A DNA stretch of 64,000 nt from Branchiostoma floridae (taxonomy: Eukaryota; Chordata; Leptocardii; Amphioxiformes; Branchiostomatidae): NCBI RefSeq assembly GCF_000003815.2, contig NC_049987.1:6928609-6992608 (forward strand). The letters are read 5' to 3'. Below the pieces are notes generated by a model that had not been told where the DNA came from, did no database searches, and saw only the letters and a list, made by a program, of their open reading frames with translations. Below are positions 33,507-44,100 of the stretch, piece by piece. Every line of letters starts with the position of its first letter. Position 1 is the stretch's first letter. The translations under genes were made by a program, and so were the position numbers.

Positions 33507-36500
33507 ATGCAGACTGACTGTATGGGAACACCGGAAAACGTCGCAACAGACATGATGCACACATTAAAGACCAAACGGAAACTTTTGAAGATCTTTCTGG
33601 TGACGATTCTTGTCCTGGGTGCGGCTCAGGTCGCGTTCCGATGCCAGAAGACCCCAAACCAAGACTGGGAGGAAGAAACCGCCAGCCGTTTGGATGTTCT
33701 ATGGAAAAGGTTGCCCTTCGACAACACCGGGAACCAATCTTTAGTTATCAATGCCTCCACTAACAGCCAACAGCCAACAAGACGGCCAAAAATGAAGGTA
33801 CGTGACTGTATATCCCCCGCTTGCTGTGTTTACTCAAGATAGATCACATTTAACTGCAGATAGATCACATTTAACTGGGTTTGACATTTCAGGACCATCG
33901 ATTGTACTTTTCACACAGCCGTCGGCATTCTATTCACAAGCTTCTATTATTTTCCGAATACCGTATTTTGGAACATAACAATGTACTTGATTGTTTGGTT
34001 TGAAACCTCATTTGCAAAGGAAAAAAAATAAGAACGTCGGTTTATAATCTAGACATTATCTTCAGGCTAAGTTAAGATTTCATTAAAGCATTGGGTTTTC
34101 CGCGACCTGTCCCACATGTGCACCATTGACCCCATGTAACCCCATGCAGTTCCCGGCATGCATGCGGGCATGCATTTGCTAACTTTACAACAGGATTTTC
34201 ACAGCTCAAGTTATTTTCTCGCTTTTTTTTTTCAGCTCCGGCTTCTGCCCAAGAACACGGCGAACAGGACAGGAGCTTTCTGCTTAGACGGCTCGGTTCC
34301 CGGGTATTACTTCGAGCCGGGTAAACTTCAATACGAAACTATGAAATACTCGAAGGAATGTTAAGTGTTTTCAGTACGATTAGAAAGCCATGATATGATG
34401 TTAAATATACATTTATTGTTGTATATTAGAATGTTATAAATATTTTCCGCTGTATAAATGCTAGTAAGGCGTGAAAGATACATTCCGCATTTTCTATTTT
34501 CTACCTTCCTATACTATTTCAGCTACAATGCTTAAGGTAACGTGTTCTTGATTCAGTTGAATAACAAAAAGTTATACTAATGCTCTATAATGGACACATA
34601 ACCTACATTCACATTTCACAGCTCGTTTAAGAGAAACATATATCGAATTCCGTCCCCAATACCAGGTGTTGGTGACGCCGTGAGGTCATGGGTCATCTAC
34701 CTGCCAGGCGGCGAGGCGTGCTTCACGTTAGACAACTGTCGAAAGCGAGCAGTTCAGACCAAGGGCCTGGGGGCGGGCACCACCAGGAAAATGGCCAATA
34801 CGGTAAGGGTCTTGGGTTGGGCACCAGCAGGAAAATGGCGAATACGTCTTTGACGGGAAGAGTGAGAAAAGGCCGTAGGTGCACCATATGTACAAGGCGA
34901 CGTCGGAGCACATGTCTATGTACAAACTGTCCGGATTTTGGACTATGGCCTACGCATGGCCTATATGTGACCACACCTTTAGCATTAAAGGACATGTAAA
35001 GAACTTTCACCAAGCAGCCCGCTATGCTTACAACATGATGTTTTCTGTTGCCACAGACGAACGGTCACGGCTTGAGAAGTACAAATAAAACCATCAACCC
35101 GGACTTCTGGGACTGGAACATGGTGGAGGTGGTCTACTGTGATGGCTTCTTCTTCTCGGGTACGTTAGTTAACAGGAAAGTAAAAAACAGTCTGAGGAAA
35201 AATATGGCTACTGCTGCTGCTTATGATGATGATGATGATGCTGCTGTTGATGATGCTGGTGATCATGTGATCATGGTGGTGATGTTGACGTTGATGATGA
35301 TTAAATGATGATCATGAAGTTGCTTTTGCTGATATGATGATCATCGCGTTGATGTTGTTGTTGATGATATGATGAAGATGATGTTGATTTTGATGATGAC
35401 TGTATGATGACCATAATGTTGATGTTGTGGATGATGATGATATGATGATGATCATGAAGTTGCTATTGTCGTCAAAGATATGATGATCATGGCGTTGATG
35501 TTGATCTTGATAATGAGGATGATCTCGGAACATTTTTGTTATCTCATTGCTTGTTATACTGAATCCCAGGGGACAGAGCCGATGTGGTTGTGCACGACGG
35601 AAGAGAGTTGTACTTCCGGGGCAAGCGGATATTACAGGCTGTGGTTGATGACCTTTTGAGCAGAGGCCTGGCTCAAGCCACTGACGTCATATTCCACGGA
35701 TTTTCAGGTACGATGGTACTGAAATGTGTTTACTTTGATGTATGATAAGCACCAATCCCTACAAAATAATGTACTAGAGTTGAAGGCTGAACAGGCTGAA
35801 CAGCAATAAGAGCACGCTTTAAAATTTTGAAAGTTATGAATGAAGTAATATACAATATCTAAAACCTTGTTGTTCGTTAACTCCCCTCCTCCCGTCCCCA
35901 GCCGGTGCCGCGGCGGTGTTGAGGCATGCCTCCTGGGTTCGACACAAGCTGCCCGAGACCGTGAACTTCAAAATCTTCGTGGCGTCGGCGGCCCTCCCGA
36001 TGTTACCTAACGTCCGCACCGGGACTTACTTTAAAGAGACAACGTTAGTCCCGGCCATCAGGATGCACCACGCGGCCAGTAAGTGTTTGAGCAGCCGATC
36101 ACATTCGTCGTTACGTTACGTTTGCGACAGGTTTACGTTACATTCGTCGTGCGACAGTTTACGTCACATTAGTCGTACGACAGGTTGACGTCACATTCGT
36201 TGAAAGAAAGGTTACGTCACATTCGTCGCACGACAGGCATACGTCACATTCCTCGTGCGACAGGCATACGCCACATTCCTCACATGACACTTTTACGGCA
36301 CATTAGTCGCACGACAGGTTTGCGTCACATTCCTCGTATATCTCCACGTCGTATTGGTCGTGCGACAGTTTTACGTCTTATTCGTCATACGACAGGATTA
36401 CGGCAGCAGATATGGAGCATTCATTGGTCAGTTCTGGATGCGTCGTTCTGTGACAGAAAAAAGTTATCGTAGATCCTCATCGACCATCGACAACTTCTAA

Positions 36501-37168
36501 AAACCCTGATGACAAACTTATCGCACGACTTATGTGACAACGACAGTAGCATTCAATCCTATACTCGATGGTGACGTTAAATAACCTGTCCTTACATAGG
36601 CTTAGCGATCGCTGCCTTCAAATTATTTCATTTTTGCACGACAATGCCTTTTGTTTAATTAATGTAACATGTCTGTTTCTTTGTTTCATGATTTGTCAAA
36701 ACACCAGGATCTGCCCCAGAAGCCTGCCTCAGAGAAGCGGACCCTAGCGGTTTGACGATGAAGTGCCACGAGCCGTTCAACCTGCTCCGGTACCAGGAGG
36801 CGGACCTGTTCGTGGCCGGGTACGTGTACGACGCCTGGCTCCTGGACAACATCTTGGAAGCCAGGTGCACTCCCAAGACGTGCAAAGGAGCGAGCGAGCA
36901 AGTAGGGCTGAAAAATGTGAGCCTCGAAATCTCCGAAACTCTTCCAAGTTTGTTGAAACCCCAGGATGGACTGTACATGGTTAACTGTAAGAAACATTTC
37001 ATAATTACGGATCACAACACGTGGAGCGCGGGGGTGCTGTTGGGAGGAATGACGGCTGCAAAGGCGTTTACTGACTGGTTCCACGGACGGGGGAACAACC
37101 ATAAACACATGGACTGTGTCACGTTCCAATGCTACCCAAACCCAACATGTCGGAAAGCAAAGTTGTGA
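33507..37168 (+). CDS. NOTUM / pectin acetylesterase-family hydrolase, paralogue B
   Basis: Seven exons in phase: 33507-33797, 34236-34320, 34666-34802, 35057-35159, 35570-35707, 35902-36078 and 36708-37168; 463 aa from the first ATG. Other in-frame ATGs at 33522 and 33552/33555 would start closer to the basic KTKRK stretch and the hydrophobic anchor IFLVTILVLGAAQVAF (residues about 29-44), so the true start is uncertain. Motifs: LDGSVPGYYFEPG, SWVIYLPGGEACF, WNMVEVVYCDGFF, nucleophile S251 in GFSAGAAAVL (split by an intron at the same place and phase as in paralogue A), D352 in VYDAW, H407 in NCKKH, then DWFHGRG and CYPNPTC. The triad is complete, but GGLG after the nucleophile is replaced by GAAA. 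Compared with A it has an extra phase-0 intron after 34802 and lacks the intron that splits the last exons of A. It is a tandem duplicate 1.8 kb downstream of A. Confidence 0.83.
34761..34846 (+). repeat. Two-copy 44-bp duplication on the exon-3 donor of NOTUM-like B
   Basis: The exon end AAGGGCCTGGGGGCGGGCAC then CACCAGGAAAATGGCCAATACG|GTAAGG is followed at once by AAGGGTCTTGGGTTGGGCAC then CAGCAGGAAAATGGCGAATACG|TCTTTG. The duplicated copy ends in TCTTTG instead of a donor, so only the first copy keeps GT. Confidence 0.9.
35222..35515. repeat. GAT/GATGTT trinucleotide-type microsatellite
   Basis: About 290 bases of GATGAT and GTTGATGTTG runs with recurring phrases such as GATGATCATGAAGTTGCT. 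It fills most of the intron between exons 4 and 5 of NOTUM-like B. Confidence 0.9.
36090..36410. repeat. 27-bp minisatellite in the last intron of NOTUM-like B
   Basis: The unit is ACGTCACATTCGTCGCACGA plus CAGGCAT, about 11 copies with substitutions. It begins about 20 bases after the exon-6 donor (GCGGCCA|GTAAGTG). Many copies contain GACAGGTT, a weak donor-like core, but the unit is not derived from the exon itself. Confidence 0.88.
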
Positions 37169-39374
37169 CAGACCTGATATAGCCTTATCTTTATTCTTGG
37201 TAGAACAAAAGACTGTATTTAGATTGTATGTGCCCATGTAATTATGTCTACTGTGAACAAGTGCCAAAATTTGTTGTTACTGCTGACTTGTAGTCCAGCG
37301 TGAGTTGAAGCACACTGTGACGTAAACCTCTTCAGTTTATGCCTTCGCGTGATGTCAACATTATATGTTTTAAGCATAGTGATATACAGAAGCAGCATAA
37401 ACACTGTTGTATATATCTTCAACCAATAGTACACAAACGTGTCAAAATGTTACAGGTGTGAGTACAAGCCATAAAACACCTTAAGTTGTCCTTCCTTTCA
37501 AGGCGTGCTAACAGGTCATGTGAAAGGTGACCGAAGCCACATACCTCCATAGTAAACGTGTCTCATAAAACGGTTTGTTGTAAACACGCCTCTGTCGTAA
37601 ACATGCCTATTTGTGTTCTACCTGTATATTTGGGACAGGAACCCGACAAAGAGAGTCTTGTATAGACTGTGCTCATAGGACAAAGAAGTCTTGTGTACAC
37701 ATAGCCACTGACATCCTATCTAACACTGTCCAGACTGGTCGGACAACCCTGTCCCAGAAACCATTTGTCCGCTGCAACAGTTTTCTGCCGACCCTTGAGT
37801 GGCTGCAATTGCTGAATCCAAGTCCATTGTAACTTCTTTAGATTATAACTGTGAAGAGTATATTTCCGGCTATCCAAACCATTTCCTCCTGTGTTCTCCT
37901 CTAGACGTCGTGACGGAGCCGAGTAAACTTTATGAGGGAAACGGGTATGACGTCAGGTCGAAAACTAGTTTACAAGTACCTGATCGAACAAACGAGTTGT
38001 TTGCCAATGGCTGATAAATAAGACATCCAGGTGAGTTTACCTTCCTCACCTGCCCCGTGCCCTGACAGGAAGTAGCTACTCAAGAACCCACGCTTGACTC
38101 ACCTTTACAACCGGAAGGAAATGACGTCACATAATGCAGATGTTAATGCGGCATCACAGGAAGTTCAGGAAAGTATAAGTTTGTCAAGTTTCTGGCAAAT
38201 TTCAGACGAGAGGGGACTGGCAAAGCAAAAGGACGTCACAAGCGAGGCGAGACAACTGCAGATCGCGGATCAAACGAACAGTTTGAAGAGGCAAGAAAAG
38301 TCTTCAGTATGTATGGGAAATGCGTTAATGCCGAGCTGCCATGAGTTTTGTATTATGATGTACAGCAATTGTGGTTTAAGGCAAAATTTAAGACTTAACA
38401 TGTTCTTGCAAGTTACACTAGACGACCGTCACTGAAAGAAGCCGCTCATTTGATAGGCTTGAAGAGGGCTGTAACAGAAACAAGCTTTGAATGTGTGCAT
38501 AGTACCCTGTTAAATTGGTATGAACAACTTCGTTTTCTTGTTTTCACTACAGTAAGGACAGCAAAACTTCACAAAATGAACTCCACTGTGATGTTTGGGC
38601 ACCTTGTGCAGACGATGTCGGAGGAAAGGCGACCGAAGTCCGTCAGGGCACACCAGACCAGCCCGGCGACGACAGAGAGGACCCAGGCCCGCCACGGCTC
38701 TCCCGTTGTCCGCCGCTTCCTCGCATCGCTGTCGAGATCGGCGTCTTCCGCAAGCTATGAGCGGCAAAGGAACTGAGCTGGACGTTCTTACTAAGTTATT
38801 TCTTACATCAGCACGGAGCTGCGTTTCTGTTGCGCCTTTTATGTTGCCACCTTTGAAAGGGGTTGTTAGGTCCGAAAAACAACTTATTTCAGCCTCATAA
38901 GTAAGTAAATGAAAGAACTAGTATGATGGTACCATAATGTATTTTAACACCGTACGATGAAACTATACATACATGCATCGAATGGCATCTAAGTACCGTT
39001 GTCTCCCTGTCCTATAACAATTATTTATGCTTTGTATGTATGTATGTACTATGGGTGTCTTAAAAGCTAAATGTATACAGAATGCTCAAAGTAAATGACC
39101 AAAAGACTGCGGAAAAATGGAAATGAGTTAGTGTGTCATTCTTGGATTACAAGGTTATACCGGCTATATAGATACAGATATACGGATAAAGATACCCGAT
39201 TGGGAACAGTCTTTGTTCAACAAGTCCCAATTTTCTGACAAAAGTCGTGGGGTGAGTTTTGAAACCGCCTCTCACGGACGTCGGTCACTGTTTTGCATCC
39301 GCACAGTCTCCTATACATTGAGCTTATTTCCTGAAGCTCCATTCGTAACTCCAAACACATGTAGGGTCATGTAG

Positions 39375-39520
39375 ACACACGCAAAAACACACAAACATAC
39401 ACACGCATACACACACACACACACACAAACAAACACATACATACATACACACACGCACACACACACAGATGCACACACATACATACACAAACACGCAATA
39501 CATACACACCCACTCATAAG
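39375..39520. repeat. CA/ACACATAC microsatellite
   Basis: Runs of ACACAC with ATAC interruptions over about 145 bases. Open frames on the minus strand here are valine/cysteine-rich artefacts. Confidence 0.93.
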
Positions 39521-40279
39521 TACACACACAATATGATATAAAGCGCACTTTACATGAGGCGAGGAGATAAACGCGATACCTTGACGTACACGGCAGCCCT
39601 CTACTTGAGCACTGATAAATTTTCTTGACCAGTCACGCTGACTTTCTCACGGTGTATAGTTCATCAAGATTGACTTCTACCCATATTGGAAACGCCCCTC
39701 CACGGCGTCGGCAATGATTACACGGTCTTAAATCACTCAATAAGTACATGTGTGAGTCTTTTATGTTTTACATTGTACGGTGGCATGATTCATGAGGGCT
39801 ACTGGCGCCTGAGTTCGTCACACAGACGGTCCTGGGAAAGAGAACATATTTTCTGTCCCAAATATGGTGGGTCTAGTATATCCTGGGAACGACTGAGTGG
39901 AACGCCGGCCAAACTCGCGACTGGGACCGTGTCTGTAGATCTATTCGTGCGGCAATGGCGGCATTGTTTGAATCTCGGACTGTCATTACGTGTTCATTCA
40001 ACGTAGCTAAAGATTAGTGTCATTTCTTTTATTGCTGAGAGCCTCTCTGAAATTCACAAGGAATCTCTTGAATGTCCGTTTTCAGCAAATGAGGACGCCC
40101 CTTAAAAATGCCAACCAATGCAATACAATTACCCCAGCGGTCTAGATGATTACGAAAATTCCTGGGATATTTCAAACCTCGAGCACTTATATTGTTATTG
40201 ACATCTATTTAGTAAACGCCTTTCTTCGTTAACTAGAACGACAGAAATACCTTTATTTGATGCATCCAAATGACATATT

Positions 40280-40460
40280 AGACAAACATATTTCTTAGAT
40301 ATCATGCGTCCACATAACAGAAACACCTTGCCTTGTTGATGCGCCCAAGCAATAGAAACGCCTTTCTTTTATATATGTACCCTTGTAGCAGAAACACATC
40401 TCTTTGATGTCCCGAATGACAGAAACGCCCCCTTCTGGGCGTACCGGAACGACAGCTGGG
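40280..40460. repeat. Degenerate tandem repeat around CAGAAACGCC
   Basis: (A/T)AGAAAC(A/G)CC followed by CTT or CCCTT occurs at about 40319, 40355, 40390 and 40422, separated by about 35-40 bases, with gene-free sequence around. Old, irregular copies. Confidence 0.5.
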
Positions 40461-40784
40461 ACCGACTCGCTGTGCCGTGAAAGACAGACATGATTGTGTG
40501 ACACATGACGTCACAGCCTCCAGGGAAACCATATTTATGGCGTTCCGTACCGGAGTTTATGTATTTTGCCGCTGATTGATGGGCAATTTCCCTGCCTCCC
40601 CCCGACTGCTCGTGCGCGCAGTCCTCCCCATGTATTACAGGAGTGATTGATATTTTCCAAAAGACATATTCATCACGATGCGAGGCAAATGCAATAATCT
40701 CAAGCTGTACGGTGCGTATGTTCGGGAAGAAAGTTAATTTGAAGTTAAGATGCAAGTAACCGCCGTGAAGGACGTGGAATGTCA

Positions 40785-41133
40785 GAACGAGAAACGGCGG
40801 TAAATTCTGTTAGAATATGCGAGTTTTCCAGTCTGATTGAACAGTGTCAGGCGGCGGTCGAAACTAATTTGCTGTGGCCCGAGGCTGGGAGACAGCCGGG
40901 AGCGTTTTCTCCTGCGGGAGCGCTTTTGAAGAGCCAGCAGCTTCATATAACATCCCCACTCAGCCCAGAAGCCGTCGCTGACGGGTTGCTAACAGGTTGC
41001 GTTCCCTCCCAGCTCTATCTGCGGCCCGCAGCCTCTGTGCGCTCCGCACCGCGTTTGCAAACCAAAGTGTGCAGAGACCCCGAACAGGCGCGTGCCCGCT
41101 GCCCAGAGCCCGCAGAAACAGACAGGGGTGAAC
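40785..41133 (+). promoter_or_regulatory. GC-rich promoter / 5' UTR region of the Ig receptor gene
   Basis: The 350 bases before the ATG at 41134 are CpG-rich compared with the flanks. A CATATAA sequence near 40943 could serve as a weak TATA element. No experimental start is available. Confidence 0.35.
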
Positions 41134-44100
41134 ATGGCGACCCGGAGAGCGCTGGGACTACACTGGGCCCTGATCTTTCTCTGGCGAATCGCTCCGTTAG
41201 GTGAGTCCCACTCTCTCCTACTTTGTCGCGTAAGTATCATACATTGTTCCAAGGAGGTTCTCTTCAAGAACATCCTTGATTGTTTGCACTTGAGCAGCAC
41301 CAATGATATGTCAAATATATTGCGTCTGATCGCCGAAACGTTCTTGTGTGTACGCGTTAGCCCCAGAAACAGCATATACCCAAGCAACATCCGCATCGTA
41401 CCAAAACCGTGTTCAGTCGTTAGTAAACTTCAGACTGTCGTCATCATACAAGAATGTATAACGATATGTATTTTGTATATGTCAACGGTGCTGGTTTTAC
41501 TGGGCATACATAGCGGGTACATGTCCGCCTGCTACAGGCTGTTCTCTGGTAGGTAAACACCCGCTCAGTCACCACAGCTTCGTGGTAATGCAGAGGATAC
41601 GGGGCTGGGAGAGGGCTTGTGTTTGGAGGTTGAAGATTCGCATTTACTTTCGTAACATGAATAGAAAAGCCAGTGAAGATTCAAAACGGTTGCAACTGTT
41701 TTCCTGACATGTATGTCGATCAGGATATTGTAATTACCTCAAAACTAAAATGACGAATTCCGCAGAGACAAAGCAGACTCTCATTGACGTCACGTCCAAA
41801 ATCACCCGATTACAAACCGCTGATGAAGTGAGGAACAAATTACCGGCGGACTATTCCTGCTCTGGCAATCAAATGGGTTATTCAGACCAATTCTTTTTCT
41901 CGTCCATATGTCCATTCGTTGCGTCGGGTCTGTCTGCAAAATATACTTGCAAATGATAACCAGTTACTGGGTAAATTTTTGGGTTATGTTACCCCTTCCC
42001 CCACCCCCTCTGCGTCAGTAACACTATTAAATGTAGATCTGCGGACCTTGTGGCAGGTCAACTGGTAAGCGCGTCATCATCGATCCGACCAGAAACAACG
42101 ACAGCTCAGAATCAGATCTTCAGAAGAATTCTACTCCTTGTGACTGACCTGAATCAAGATAACTATTTCAGTGACGTGTTTGTGCTTTTAAAATCCAATA
42201 ATACTGAGTCGTCGGTTCGCTTCTTGAGCCAGACCTGCGCCCCGCGGAACTGAGCCGGGTCAGTAACTGTAACACTCAGACGATAATCGGGGGCCGCGCG
42301 TTTGATGAACAGGTCAGCACATCATCGACCGGATCTAGAAGTCGATAGCACGACGTTTCTCAAAGCTGGGAAGCCAGTAAAAAGACGGGCCGCGGTTCAA
42401 CTTACTGAGTTAAATCAGCATCTCATTTCTTCCTGCTTCTCACAACTATTAATCTATATCTGAATAATGTTATCTCCTGCTAGAAGTATTTGGCAAATCC
42501 TTACAAAGGTGATCAGGGTCACAGGTAAGAACCATCGGATGTGAAACTCTGTAGCAGGAAGCTTGCCCGGATTTTTGTAGCCAGGTATCCGCTGTAATTA
42601 ATTGCAGGCGTGCACGGCACTTTAAAAACCGATATGTCACTTAAGTGCGATCGATCACTGTATGATCACTGCACAATCTACATCTATACAGTAGAGTACA
42701 AGACCCATTGCTATGGCATCACGCTCAGTAAGAGAGTACTGTATGTTTGAGTAGAGAAGAGTACTGTATGTTTGAGTGTATACATATAGAGAAGAGTACT
42801 ATATATTTAAATACATGCATACAGAGAACAGTTTGTACTGCATATGTGCGTGTATGCATGAAGAGAGGAGTACTGCATGTTTGATTGCATGCCATGTAGA
42901 TAAAAGTACCGTATGTGTTTGAGTACCTGCCGAAAATAAATCCTCATACAGCAGCGGTGATTGCGCCGTGATTGCCTTCCTTTTACATTCAAGCTGTCGT
43001 CACTTCAACATCTCATGTAGCAGCTGCGACGTTCTTCAAGTAGGCGTCTAACAAAGATAAGATCGTAGAGGCTACGACAAGGGCATTAGGTGTTGCACAT
43101 CATCTTAAATCACTGTATACATATATTGTTAACTAGCTGCGTCTTGTTGTCCAATTACTATATGATACACAGAACTTAGAGCATGTTGACTGGTCGCTAC
43201 TTGTTGAAGACTACGTAATTCCGCCATGTTTACGATTTGTCCTCTTAAAAATTACCGGCATGTAATTAAGATGGGGAAAAACCATGAATATGCAAATTGC
43301 TCTGAAATCAATTCTAGCAGCCATGTTGGTAATCGTAAAGAGATGCATGAAATATCAACTGACAAAAGAAAAGTAATCACACATGGCAACAAAGATTACA
43401 GCTTTTCAGAGCTAGAGGGCTGTGAATTGTGAAGTTAAAGTAAATGTTGGCATACCACGAATTAACAAGTACAAAATAAGAACTCTCCACCAACTACTAC
43501 ACCAGCTATACGGGCCTTCATTAAAACAATTGTTGTAACTTACAAATCCAGTGAAGAGTGATAGAAAAGACACTTGTCATGCAATATCATGGTGTCTGCT
43601 TTCAAACAGTGAGGCTGGATAGTCAACTACATGTCTGATTGAAAGTTTGTAGTTCTAAAATGATAAATGTTTCATCTCCGCCCGCCTAAGGGGCTTCCAT
43701 AAACCTCCCTCCGCTGTTTGACAGGTAAGTCCCTCAGTAGTGATAACTCGCAGGAGACCATTAAACAGTGTCAGTGGTAATGACGCTGTACTTTGAAGTT
43801 TTATACAGGCCTCAACGGACGTCTAATTCTGCATTGCCATGAAAACTCTCACAGCTGCGAGAATTTGGTCATCAGTCCTGATAATTCACGAGAACTCAGC
43901 AGGGACCATAAACCTTGTCACTGTAAGGATGCCGTACTTATGGGATCTATACAGGCCTTAATGGACACATGGTTATCTGGTACGCTATCCCAGGACGGTA
44001 TCATAAAATATCCGACGTTGCAGTCATATCGCCGAGTTGGATTAAATCACGCAGAAAATATGCTTAAGCACAAAATACGATACCGTCCTTCACGAAATGT

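Larger units (their letters stand above)
37169..40784. other. 3' region of NOTUM-like B and intergenic spacer
   Basis: No exon is supportable. Open frames at 37.8-38.9 kb have no known domain. A CA microsatellite lies at 39375-39520 and a degenerate repeat at 40280-40460. A phrase related to GACGTCA...TACAA...GCTGATC appears at 37949-37995 and 38232-38290, and again at 41786-41850, suggesting a short dispersed repeat. Confidence 0.45.
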
